DNA of 64,000 nt from Obelidium mucronatum (Eukaryota > Chytridiomycota > Chytridiomycetes > Chytridiales > Chytriomycetaceae), in the NCBI GenBank assembly GCA_025765595.1, contig JAIVFH010000010.1:434001-498000 (forward strand), in the 5' to 3' direction. Below, one piece after another: positions 12,558-23,340 of this stretch (its first letter is position 1; the number at the start of each line of letters is the position of its first letter). Made by a program: the position numbers and the translations under genes. The notes beneath the pieces were generated by a model that was not told the DNA's origin, did not search any database, and saw nothing but the letters and a program-made list of their open reading frames with translations.

Positions 12558-15500
12558 ATGGCATTCTATTCAAAATACATGCCAAAAAACACCAGCAAAT
12601 CAAAGCCACACTTACTAGTTTCCAGCGACTCGAGCACAGACGATGCATCTGAAACAGCATCTTCCGAAAATGCAGTCAATCCACTCATTCGACCGGTACT
12701 CAAAACAAAAAAAAAACACAAGCTGGTTCTTTTCTCTGAAACTACTGTTTTGTTGCAAGAACTTTGCCCATCTAAAGCTACCTTTGGGACCGCCACTCGT
12801 TTTAGGAAAACTAGGAAATCGCACTATAGAAGTCTGTCCAGCAATCCACCGCTATTTACGTAGTTATCAATGCGATGGAGCTGCTTTTTTGTTCAACCAC
12901 TATGCGAATGGGAAAGGAGGACTGCTTTGTGATGATATGGGTCTGGGAAAGACTATCCAGGTGATTGCATTTCTATCAGCTGTGTTGGGTGAGTTTTTTC
13001 CCACAGTTGTCGACCTGAACACGTCCCCCAATAGGAAAAACTGGACACCCAGAAGAAAAAAACACGAGAAAAGCACTACACCGAAGCGGCCGCCTCGACC
13101 CCACAAAAGTCTTTCGCGCTCTCATTATCTGTCCCACATCCGTCATTTACAACTGGGAACGCGAATTCGACACGTGGGGATATTTCTCAACGGGAATCTA
13201 TCATGGAACAAGCCGGAAGGAAACTCTTTGGAAAGCAGCGAACGGACTGCTGGAAATCACAATTACTAGTTTCGCGACAGCTAGGAATTATCAACATGAG
13301 TTGGATCCGATCTTTTGGTCTTGCATTATAGTAGATGAAGTGCATCAACTGAAAGGTGAGACTCGGGAAAGTTCTTTTTATCTGGCTCAAACCATTTTAC
13401 CCTCGACTTGCAAAAAAAAAAAAAAAAAGAATCCACATCACAAACCACACAAGCAATGAAATCCTTCACAAACGTGAAATCTCATTTCGGTCTCACAGGA
13501 ACAGCAATCCAAAACAACTACAAAGACCTCTGGTGTATCCTGGATTTCTGTAACCCCGGATCCGTCGGCTTGGAACCCCATTTTGAGAAATCCATATCGA
13601 TTCCACTGAAACGGGGCCAAGCGTTTGATGCAACCAAACGCGAAATTGCGGAAGCAAGAAGAATTGCGGCGAAGTTCCGGGAACTTGTGTTGAAACAGTT
13701 TATGCTACGAAGGACAAAGGCGTTGATTGCGCATCAGTTGCCCAAGAAGGAGGATAAGATTGTGTTTTGTCCAATGAGTTCGAGTCAGAAAGTTGCTTAT
13801 CGTAACTTGCTTCAGAGTGATGATTTTCAGCTGTTGACTCGGAAAGACGAGCGTTGTGATTGTCTGGAGGCGCAGTTGAGCTTCTTTTCTTTTTCCGCTA
13901 ACGGTTATTTTTCTTTCTTCTCTGATGCTGAAATATGGAATGTTTAAGATTAAACTTGTCTCTTACGCGTGGCAAGTGCTGCTACTCGCGGAATAGCGAA
14001 AATGTCCCAATTGGTGTAAGTGTCCAAAAACTACAAAGGGCGACTTCCTAATATACTTGAAAGCACACAATATTGCCTGCACTCGTTACTCTTCAAAAAG
14101 TTTCAAATCATATTGCCCTCATAATGCCTGGTACTCCTCTCTATCTCGTTTTTTCAGTGCCATAACTACAGCTGTTGTTTGTTAGACCAGGCTGATCCGA
14201 ATGACAAACGAGTAAAAGATAAAAAGCTCATTAAATACGCGTTTCCCGAAGTATCAGACGCAGAAGCGCCGAGAATGACGTGGATAAACATGCGCAACCC
14301 AGAGTTTTGTGGAAAATGGAAGGTAAGGTGTCAAAAAAAACCTGCGAAGCCCTAATGACCTCAAACCCCCCCTCCAGGTTCTCGAAAAACTCTTGGAAAT
14401 CTGGAAGAAACTCAACTCCAAAGTGTTACTCTTCAGCGCTAGTGTGAAGCTACTTAACATGCTTGAAATATTGATGAGCGACAAGTCCTATTTTTACAGC
14501 CGTTTGGATGGCAAAACACCGATATCGGATCGCCTTGAAATCGTGGATAAGTTTAACAATGACCCGAAACAGTTTGTGTTCTTGATTAGCACAAGAGCGG
14601 GGGGTGTTGGTCTGAATTTGACGAGTGCCAATGTGGTGGTTATATTTGATCCAAATTGGAATCCAAGTCACGATTTGCAAGCACAGGATCGAGCGTTTAG
14701 AATTGTAAAATCAGAGAATACTTCGTCCATTTTTTTTTTCTTTTTCAAAGACGCATTTCGCTGATAATTTTTTTTCAGGGACAACAACGAGATGTGAGCG
14801 TGTACCGCTTAATTGCGGCAGGATCTCTAGAAGAAGTGATTTACGGGCGGCAAGTATACAAACAGCAGCAAGCGCAAATCGGGTACGAAGCGAGTGAAGA
14901 ACGCCGCCTCTTTTCTGGTGTTCAAGGAGATAAGAATAAGAAGGGGGAATTGTTTGGCCTGGAAAACTTGCTCACTGTTTACAACGACTCGGATGTGATT
15001 ACAAAACTGATTATCGATAAGTTGGAGAAGGCGGAATCAAAATTCTTGGTACAGGGAAGACAAGTTGTGGTTAGTGGAGTGGAGATTGTCGATATGATTC
15101 CGCCGCAGGGCATTGAGGAAGAGGACGATGCTCTTCTGGAGGGTGAAGGCGAGACAAGCTCAGCAAGCAAAAAGCGTAAAACAAGCGATGCCGCAGATGA
15201 TGAAACGACTGAGATTATGAAGGCTTTCAAAGGTTCGATTCACGCGTTTTTTTTTGGAAACAATTCAATTAAACCAAAGTCTTACTTCTCAAGATTGTAC
15301 TGAGGACGAAAGAGCCGTGTTGGCGAAACGCGAGAGGGATGCAGTCTCGGCTATTTTAACAGGACATGATATCGCATACACCCACGTGAACTCTGAGATT
15401 TTGGGCTCGTCAAAAGCAGAAAGACTTATTACGAAAGATGCCATACACGCTCTGGAAACTGGTCAATCTACTCAGGAAGCGGTTTATGGTTTCGCACCAG

Positions 15501-15673
15501 AAGATGATGCTGGGGATGAAGGTGCAATTACAGAAGAAGTTCGAAAAGCAGTTTTGATGGCCATGGCGGCACATCAACACATGTCGGTGATGGAGTTTGC
15601 TGAATTTGTTCTAAGATCTTCGCGGGAAGAGCGTGAGCTTATGTTGGAAAAGTTTAGGGCGAGTTTGCATTAA
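12558..15673 (+). CDS. ERCC6L2: SNF2-family DNA translocase, ERCC6L2-type
   Basis: About nine exons. The first in-frame ATG is at 12558. The N-terminus is Ser/Asp-rich. The helicase part begins [20 protein letters not shown], with Walker A DDMGLGKT, motif Ia [14 protein letters not shown], box II DEVH (DEVHQLKG), motif [17 protein letters not shown], then [15 protein letters not shown], and motifs [21 protein letters not shown] and [11 protein letters not shown]. Next comes [20 protein letters not shown] with the [18 protein letters not shown] block typical of ERCC6L2. The C-terminus has [17 protein letters not shown] and [14 protein letters not shown], the conserved end region of ERCC6L2. 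The human protein acts in DNA repair and transcription-linked genome stability. The short join near 14140 (about 27 nt between GT and AG) is doubtful. Box II is DEVH rather than DEAH. Confidence 0.9.
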
Positions 15674-15719
15674 ATTATGTAATATTTATTAAATCAATCC
15701 CTCTGTGTGAATCGTTCTT

Positions 15720-17786
15720 TTAAAACGCCATTGCTTTATCCAGCCACTTTGACTGCAATCCCGGTTGTATGCCCAGCACAAGTTTGTTGGCCATAAAAAT
15801 ACCAATTGCGAGTGCTATTTAAAAAACAAAGCAGCGTTAGTGAGGTATCGATCGAGTCAGTCATCTCCTACCCATCGCCATTTGAATCATATCTGTTCCG
15901 AACGACATTCCATCTGAAGTTTCTTGAAATATCTTGATTGCGCTTTTCACTCCCAAAGCGCCTGGTCCCAAATATTGCATGGCAGCCAAAATGAAGGCAA
16001 CTTGGATTTCATTTGTCAATCTCGCCATCAAATTCGCGATAATCGCCATGCCAAAGGAGGCAACACCCGCCGCCTCTGTCGAAGGCAAGTAATTTCGACA
16101 GATTGTGAAGATAACAAAACTGGCTGTTGTGGCAATCATCATTTTCCAAACCTGTGTTCGATGTGGTGTTAGGTTTACGATTCCAGCGATGCTGAACTGT
16201 GAAAAGAAATAACAATTCAGGGGTACATAGAATGTAGTGTGTCTTATCATTTACCAAGATTGATAAAAGAAGCCGATCCCACGTTAATTGCATCACAGAG
16301 GAAAAATCTGTGGGACAGTTGGCTGTCGCCGTCACTCCAAAAGATGAATTTTCCAATCCGGCAATAGTCAATATAAACACACCCAAGCGTGACCCTATCG
16401 AGATACCGTATCCCAGCTTTAGGGCTCGAATAAAACTTTGAAACATTCGGACAGACCCAGCAACTAACCAAAAAAAAAAAAATTGGTTTCAGATATAGAT
16501 ACCAAACAGAAAGTCGCGTTACCTGGGTTATCATTCAGTTCCAGCATACCCAATGTTATTTGTGTTCCAGGGAACAAACGAATCAACGATGCCAAACCAA
16601 ACACAGATTGACATACAGGAGTTCCATTAAAGATACCCAAATTATCTATGCTTGTTCCCGGGAAAATGTACGGATAATTTCCAGGCCAGAGTCGTTGGAT
16701 CACATGCGCTGCTGCAGACAGTATCATTGCCACGAGTAATTCAGGGACTCCCTGTGATGATGTCTTTTCTAGGTACTGAATATACCAACCACTGAATCCA
16801 CCCAGAATAAATCCAAGAATTCCATCGCCCGCGGAGCCACCGTAATTCAGAACCGATATCGTGGATGCTTGAATTGCACATGTAAGAGGACTTGTAATAT
16901 ACTTGTAAGTGTGTTGCTTGGAAGCGATTGCATCAAGTTTGTTTAGAATCTCTTGCAGCTCGTAGTCCGTTTGAAGCTCAAAGCCCGTTGTTCGTGGAAT
17001 CCCCTTCAGTTTCGGCGAATGTGGAATGTTGGGAGGTCCAGCAGGTGTGGTGGATGTGGAATGCCGTTGAGGGAGATGATCTAAATCTACAGTATGAAAA
17101 TCACCCGTACTTTCTCGTTTCAAAGGAGCTGGAGGTAGTGGGACAGGTTGTGGCGCCATATCGCAGATATCCAGAGCCAATCGGTCCACATCATACACCT
17201 TCCCCACTTGATTTTTCTAAAAAGTTTAGCGCGAGAATTCTTTCAGGTATTTCTATACCATCTACACTGCTCTCCAGTGAAATGAAGTGCGTCCTTGTCG
17301 GATGAGCAACTGTGCCATCACCGATACTTATTATAAGAATCTGCGGAAGGCATTGTATTGACGTAGGTACTTTCAAAACGTCTCCGACGTTGATGACAAT
17401 GTGGGGAATCCTTGTCAAAGGTGCCCCATAACTAATTTGGTGTTTTCAGTCTTCAGAATAAGATACTCAAGATTCCAAGAATCTAACCGAAATAGCAGCT
17501 GTGCGATTCCATATATAATAGCCGCTTCTTTCGTATCTGCTGAATATTTTCCACACACTGTCCGACCTTCACTAGGCTTCCAAATTTGTCTTTGCAAAGG
17601 TCGCGACCCAAACATTTGGGACATGCTGGTCAGCGATTGAGAAAGCCGCGCCATGCTAGAAGACGATTTACTTTCGGGCTCTGGTTTTCCTTTGTGAAGC
17701 TCGGTGTTATGAGCTGCTTTTACAATCAGATTCAAGGTGTGGGCCTTCGAAAAACACGTTACCCTCTTTACAGCCTCCTTCTGCAT
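15720..17786 (-). CDS. ThrE/DUF1212 family membrane transporter (Prm10-like)
   Basis: Multi-exon gene; start at the ATG at 17786, stop TAA at 15720-15722. The cytoplasmic N-terminal domain contains IIYGIAQLLFRYGAPLTRIP, made by splicing out about 17440-17495, and then PQILIISIGDGT. A 49-nt intron joins FISLESS to KNQVGKVYDVDRLALDI. The membrane part has ILGFILGGFSGWYIQYL, PELLVAMILSAAAHVI, LIRLFPGTQITLGMLELND, SFVIFTICRNYLPSTEAAG and SFGMAIIANLMARLTNEIQV, giving about ten TM segments. This is the ThrE-type arrangement, with fungal relatives such as Prm10. Bacterial members export threonine and serine; the fungal substrate is not established. A Ser/Pro-rich linker at about 17050-17130 precedes the membrane domain. 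Confidence 0.8.
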
Positions 17787-17916
17787 CGACAGTTATATCT
17801 TCTTCTGATATGCGTTTTTCGTTCAGCTTTGCATATTTTGGCAGAGGGGACATCTGTTCAGATCTTTGCCGGATTTACAAGGTTTGACAGTTTGACTTTT
17901 TTCAATACATTTAAAT

Positions 17917-18625
17917 CTATATTTTGCAGCTATTAACTACAATAGTCGCGTCAGAGATTCTAAATCGACTCAGCCTCTTCTCTTCTTTCGCAGCTTCGTT
18001 TCGCCATTGAGCGTGTAACGACAGTTTCATGCCAAACAAAACTGCCACAACCAAGTTCATGGCGCAACTATAAATTGCTGTTACAACATTGAAGATAATT
18101 CCGTATTTGGCTTTTGGCACTGTAAAGTATGTCGCGATATTTATGGTCCACAATGGAATCATGAGGATGCATAGCCCTGTTGAAACGACGCCAAACTTTG
18201 CAATAATTAAAAACTTGGGATCAGTTTCCTCAGAATCGTCGACACGTGTTCGACGGAGGAAGGAAACAAAGCAGGTCAGGAATATCGTGTCAAATCCCAT
18301 CAGTATGATAGTGCAGAGAATCTGACTGCACTGATACCAGAAAAACTCGCTGTGTCCACCATTTTTTGTGTTGAATATACCGGGGTTGATTGCCTTGCAG
18401 ATTGCAAGCATGGCGGGTATCCTCAGGCGGGATGGGGAGTAGTGATTCTGCTGGAAATAAAGAGAATTGAGTATCCAATAATTTTTTTGTTATCATGGTT
18501 CAAATGTCAAAGTTTACCCAGCTCGCATGGCCCAATTGATGATTTGCCTATCTAATGACACGGCGTCTTGGTGTATTGTACAATTGGTAGCCAACAGGCT
18601 GAAGTTTACAATTAATCTGCCTGTA
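17917..18625 (-). CDS. Multi-pass membrane protein, 5' end unresolved
   Basis: The secure part is the last exon (18411 to 17917). It encodes three strongly hydrophobic helices, around ILCTIILMGFDTIFLTCF, FGVVSTGLCILMIPLWTI and VVTAIYSCAMNLVVAVLF, and a charged tail (NEAAKEEKRLSRFRISDA). A further plausible exon at about 18625-18520 reads LIVNFSLLATNCTIHQDAV and joins across a GT-AG intron (about 18452-18518), but the frame is off by one base. It may be the C-terminal half of a 7-TM-type protein. The 5' side lies close to the chitinase 1 promoter, so the two genes are divergent. I do not recognise the family. Confidence 0.5.
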
Positions 18626-18702
18626 CTTCTGTGAAATTCAATTACATTTGTTGGAAAATTTCATCCGGCTTGACACTGTCGTTTGATTGCGTGACTTGTC
18701 TT

Positions 18703-18746
18703 GTGACGTATGTCACGAGACCCGCGCCTCCCAAAAAGACTTAAAT
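18703..18746 (+). promoter_or_regulatory. Chitinase 1 promoter: GTGAC-N4-GTCAC inverted repeat and TATA-like box
   Basis: Perfect inverted repeat GTGACGTATGTCAC at 18703-18716, and a TTAAAT box at 18741-18746, about 31 nt before the ATG at 18777. That spacing matches the other three chitinase promoters here and argues that 18777, not the upstream ATG at 18753, is the start codon. Confidence 0.5.
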
Positions 18747-18776
18747 TGAGACATGCAACGCCGTATACTCCCCAAG

Positions 18777-21042
18777 ATGCTTCTCTCCACACTTGCCACT
18801 ATCATTGCTGGCGCACTTACCTGTGTGCAGGCAGCCCCAGCTCCCAGAGCCTCCGCAAACAAGATCATTGGATACCATGGTACGTTTGATGTCCAAAGAG
18901 GAAGTTTCTCGATGTGTTCTTACTGTTTCGTCTATCAGAGTCTTGGTACTGGTATGACAACGGCAACCAACCAATGCAGTTTACTCCCGAGTTGACTTCG
19001 AAGTACACTCACATCAACTATGCGTTCGCCACCATTCACTACCACACTGCCACAAAGCAGGTAAGGCGCAACAGCGAAATTGACACTTGCAGTCATTTCT
19101 TACTTCATCATTTCAGTTCTATGTTGGATTCACCGATGCTTGGGCTGATTACCAAAGTTCCCCGGGAATCAGCGCTCCAGCGGAGTGCTTCAAAGTCCCT
19201 GTGTCCCAGCAATGTACCGGAGGAGGTGTTTCTTTGGTTCCATACATTGGTGCCAACGGAACTTGCCCAGACAAGGGCTGTTACAACCCATCTGGTGCCC
19301 CAGGAGCACCCCGTAAGCCGCAATGTGAGGCTGTCTTGGACTCCCAGGGTCTTCAATACGACTGGACCACCACCCCACCTTCTCCATACATCTGTGGTCA
19401 CTACGCGTACGTTATGAACAAGGTCAAGAAGGCGAACCCAGGATTGAAGTTCCTGATCTCCATTGGTGGTTGGTACGACTCCAACTTGTTCTCTGCTGCT
19501 ACAGAGCCACAGTACATTGACAAGTTCGTCACGTCAATTGTCGAGTTCGTCAAGTTCTTTGGATTTGATGGTGTCGACTTTGACTGGGAATACCCAGGAT
19601 GGGAACACGGAGGATCCCCACCATTCGCCGGTGGTGCTGCCGGAACTGGAGACGCAGAAGCAATGACTGACTGCTCCAAGAAGACTTGTGGATACCCAGC
19701 CCGTACCAACGACATGGCCAAGTTCAACGCCATGGTCACCAAGGTCCGCACTGAGTTCAAGAAGCTTGGAAAGAACTCGTCTGGACGGGACTACTTGATC
19801 TCTATGGCTGCTCCAGCTGGTTACGACAAGATGAACAAGTTGGACATCAAGACTATTTGCCAACAGCTCGACTTTATTAACATTATGACTTACGACATTC
19901 ACGGACCATGGGACCCAGTGACCAACCACCAAGCCGCTTTGTATGACAACACCCCAGCCGAATTCCAAGACAAGTCCATCCCAGCCACTTCTGTTGACTA
20001 CGCGGTTTCCTACTGGATCGACAATGGATGCCCAGCAAACCAAATCGTTGTTGGAGTTCCATTCTATGGACACGCTTGGGAGGCTCCAAAGGGTAACTCC
20101 AACGGTCTTTACCAACCAGGAAAAGCCGCGCCTGAAGCAGTCACCGCCAAGAAGAACTTTAAAGATATTACTGCTTCGGCAGCTGTTACGTACTGGGACG
20201 ACAAGGCTCAAGCCAGTTATGCGTACGACGCTGCGAAAAGCGTGTTCTGGTCATACGACAGTCCCCAAGCCATCTCCACCAAAGTTGGCTATGCCGCTCA
20301 AAGAGGACTCGGAGGGTTCATGGTTTGGCCAGTTGCTGGAGATGACTCCAAGGGTACGTTGCTCAAGGCTTTGACGGGTCCAGGTATCACCCCACCACCA
20401 CCACCATCCTCCTCCCAAACCGCTGCATCCAAGAGCACCACTACCACCACCACTGCCACCACTGCTGCCCCGACTACTACTACTACCACTACCACGACCA
20501 AGGCCCCAACAACTACTACAACTGCGGCTCCAACCACCACCACCACTACCACTACCACTGCTGCTCCAACCACCACAACCACTACCACCACCACTACTGC
20601 CAACCCAACTACCACTGCCGCTTCAACTACCACTCTTGCATCTGACTGCTACCCAGCCTGGTCTGCTGCTACTGCTCCATACATCCAAAACGCAAAGGTG
20701 TCATACGCTGGTTCTAACTACGTCGCCAAATGGTGGTCTGGTCCAACGGATCTTCCAGGCAAAGCTGACTCTTGGAACCTTGTTGGCACATGCGGGAGCG
20801 GCCAAACCACCACTACAACAACTACAACCACCAAGGTCGTCCCAACCACTACTACTACTACTACCACTACTTCCAGCGTGCCAACTACTACTACCACCAC
20901 CACTACTTCCAGCGTGCCAACTACAACAGCTAGTGGGTCCCTTGTTGGCCAGCCATGTACCCAGTCCAGCTCAATTTGCTCTGCTGGAACCAAGTACTAC
21001 TGCCAAGTCAACACTTGGATCATCTGGTATGTCGGATGTTAA
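18777..21042 (+). CDS. Secreted GH18 chitinase 1 with CBM-like and Cys-rich C-terminal modules
   Basis: Exons 18777-18879, 18939-19060 and 19117-21042 give 716 residues. A signal peptide (MLLSTLATIIAGALTCVQA) is followed by the GH18 barrel starting KIIGYHESWYWYD. The catalytic motif is FDGVDFDWEYPG (DxxDxDxE; the final Glu is the proton donor), with further barrel motifs SIGGWYDSNLFSA, MTYDIHGPWD and GGFMVWPVAGDDSKG. A Thr-rich linker follows (about 20430-20635), then a CBM5/12-like chitin-binding module around NYVAKWWSGPTDLPGK, a second Thr linker and a four-Cys tail module (VGQPCTQSSSICSAGTKYYC). It should hydrolyse chitin outside the cell, either exogenous chitin or the fungus's own wall during growth and discharge. 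The upstream ATG at 18753 is less likely because of TATA spacing and because the paralogues start with MLLS. Confidence 0.95.
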
Positions 21043-21137
21043 GCGACGGTTACTTTTTTACGATTTTAAGAGGAGGGAAGGACATAATACTTTAAATTCA
21101 AAACTATGATGGCAAAGAAATAAAAGTGCATGCGCTG

Positions 21138-22084
21138 CTAATTATCTATGTCCTTTTTATGTCGAAACATACACAACAGCCCTTTTACACTCGCGACACT
21201 GGCCTCTGTTACTCCATTATCATCGCCCTCAGCCAAAAACCCCTTCACTTTGTTTTTCGTGCTGGTTCCATAGACGGAAAAGAGGCCTGGTTGAATCAAC
21301 TTGATTTTCATGAGCAACAACCCAACAGCATCCGCCATCCAGAAATAAGTCTTGGCAAATCACCAAAACCATCGCGACGCTTTCGTTCTTGACAAAATAC
21401 GAAACCGAGTAAAAAAGTAACCCCAGGAGTCGAAAAATCGTTCTAATCGCCGTGTACTTTGCAATGACGCGATATGCAGGGGGCATATCAACGCGACTTT
21501 CTTCTAACGAAAGGAGAAGCTTTGTATATGCAACAAGGCAACTCAAATCGACGTTCGCGACAATAGAGGTCCCTATTCCCATGGGGATCGACGCGTATAG
21601 AATCGAATTGAGGATTGGTAGGAACTGAATGATACAAGGGAGTGTGTAGAGGACAGGCGCGATCGAGAGTAAAATCGTCAAGATTTTCACATGATGCGTA
21701 GAAAAGTGGAGTGCAATCACCGATTTCGAACGAAGCCAGGCAAACCATGCTATTGAGACTTGGCTGATTCCGACAAAGAAAAAGAGGCCGCGCCCTGCCC
21801 GGGGATATAACCCGGAATAAAATAGCGCTTCACAAATATAGAATCCAGCGTTTGATATAAATACAAGTGTTAGTAATGACGTCATTGGATTGAAGATGTT
21901 TTGAATCGTCAGACTGAGATTTCGAGATGGTAAGTCGCGTCGCAAAATGAAGTATACACAGAAAAGCGCTAAATAAAAGCTTGCCGAAGCTAGAGTCAGC
22001 TGCATAAAAAACTCAAGCAGTTTGTAGATTGAGAGCTGGGAGTAACTCAATTGTTGCGTCTTGGTCACATCTGCGTCCAATCAT
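21138..22084 (-). CDS. 7-TM membrane protein, tandem copy A (one-base frameshift near the end)
   Basis: Seven hydrophobic segments, including LTLASASFYLALFCVYFIL, GLFFFVGISQVSIAWFAWL and MGIGTSIVANVDLSCLVAY. It is clearly paralogous to the next gene: both have GISQVSIAWF.WLRSKSV, CIIQFLPILN or CVIQFLPILN, PPAY.VIAKYT and a Lys-rich tail with NKVKGFL or HKVKGFL. Relative to the paralogue there is one extra base at about 21342; reading through it gives MADAVGLLLMKIKLIQPG and a stop at 21138. The start is the ATG at 22084 if a second extra base is allowed, otherwise a non-ATG codon. The layout suggests a GPCR-like receptor, but no ligand or G-protein motif is recognised. Confidence 0.65.
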
Positions 22085-22147
22085 ATTGAACAATAGTTGC
22101 TGAACAATGGGCCATTCTAAAAAAATGAAGACTGCTGGTAGTTTGAA

Positions 22148-23062
22148 TTATTTATTTATACTTGGTTTGACTTTGCTATGGTGGTTTGGGGTGTGTCGCT
22201 TCCAATCCAGAAACCCCTTTACCTTATGCTTCGTTCCACCACCACTCCAATTCAATTCCAAAAAACCAGGTTTAATCAGTTCAAATTTCATGGTCATAAG
22301 GCCCACAACATCAAGAAACATGAACAAATCCTGAATCATGACAAGAGCCATTGCGGCTTTGTAGTCTGTCAGGTAGGCGCTCACGGAATAACAACAGAGA
22401 CCAATTAGCCTCAAAATAGTACAAGTGCCAGTATATTTTGCTATCACGTGATAGGCAGGAGGAATATCCACATTATTCTCCTTCAAACTGAAAATCAACT
22501 GCGAATAGGACATCAAACAATAAACATCTACATTGATAACAAGAGCAACACCAACAGCAATAACAATTGATGCATATTGGATGGGGTTGAGGATCGGCAA
22601 AAACTGTATCACGCAAGGAATCGCGAAAATGAAGGGTATCGCCTTTAACTGAAGCTCAAGTATGTTTATCCCTTTCGTGGAGCAATAAAGCGAGACAACG
22701 CTTTTTGAACGGAGCCATGAAAACCACGCGATGGAGACTTGGCTGATTCCGCAAAAAAAGAACAGGCCATATCCGATTTCCAAATTCAAAGAGGTGTAGA
22801 ACACCGCTTCCGTCATGTAAAATACCCCGTCAGATAGAAAAACTGGCACTAGAAGGAAAGTCATTGGAGAAAAGATGGTTTTGAATGTTCCTTGCAAATG
22901 GCGAGCTGGTAATTCGTGGCGGATGATAAACACGAAGGAGTATACACCCAGGAGAAGGGAAATAATTGCGAGCGTTGATTGATAATAGAGCTGGAAAAGT
23001 GAAAAGGGCGGTAGATCGTAATATCGCTGGACAACCATTGCAGAGAGGTTGCCGTTGACCAT
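22148..23062 (-). CDS. 7-TM membrane protein, tandem copy B
   Basis: Intact single-exon ORF of 304 residues with ATG at 23062. A short outside N-terminus has one N-glycosylation site (NLS). Seven hydrophobic helices follow, among them TLAIISLLLGVYSFVFII, GLFFFCGISQVSIAWFSWL and IVIAVGVALVINVDVYCLM, then a basic tail with GGGTKHKVKGFLDWKRH. The tail and the third loop are the sort of surface a cytosolic partner could bind. It lies head-to-tail with copy A, about 60 nt upstream. The family is unrecognised: GPCR-like by topology only. Confidence 0.72.
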   Translation of the reverse strand: MVNGNLSAMVVQRYYDLPPFSLFQLYYQSTLAIISLLLGVYSFVFIIRHELPARHLQGTFKTIFSPMTFLLVPVFLSDGVFYMTEAVFYTSLNLEIGYGLFFFCGISQVSIAWFSWLRSKSVVSLYCSTKGINILELQLKAIPFIFAIPCVIQFLPILNPIQYASIVIAVGVALVINVDVYCLMSYSQLIFSLKENNVDIPPAYHVIAKYTGTCTILRLIGLCCYSVSAYLTDYKAAMALVMIQDLFMFLDVVGLMTMKFELIKPGFLELNWSGGGTKHKVKGFLDWKRHTPNHHSKVKPSINK

Positions 23063-23340
23063 TGTTGTTCAAAACAAGAAAAAAAAGCGATATCTCGGTG
23101 CATTTAACATTTGAAATTAGAATATAACTTAGCCCCCGACTCTGCATCACTTGAAAGACGCGTCCACTGACGATTACTTTGCTGTACGAACAATCTGAAT
23201 TACATCTTTATCAATATCTTGATTATGGAATGAGAGACATCGGACTGAAGCAGCTGCTAATCCAAGTGTACTGGTACAATCAACGCGACAATAGCATTAC
23301 ACAACCCGCCTCAGCAACATTCCATTGCAATTCGCTTTAT

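Noticed and set aside
18753..18776. Upstream ATG as start of chitinase 1
   Set aside because: It is only 7 nt from the TATA-like box and adds charged residues before the signal peptide; the paralogues start at the position of 18777.
20298..20633. Minus-strand ORF very rich in Val and Ala
   Set aside because: It is the antisense of the Thr-codon linker of chitinase 1; the composition follows from ACC/ACT repeats.
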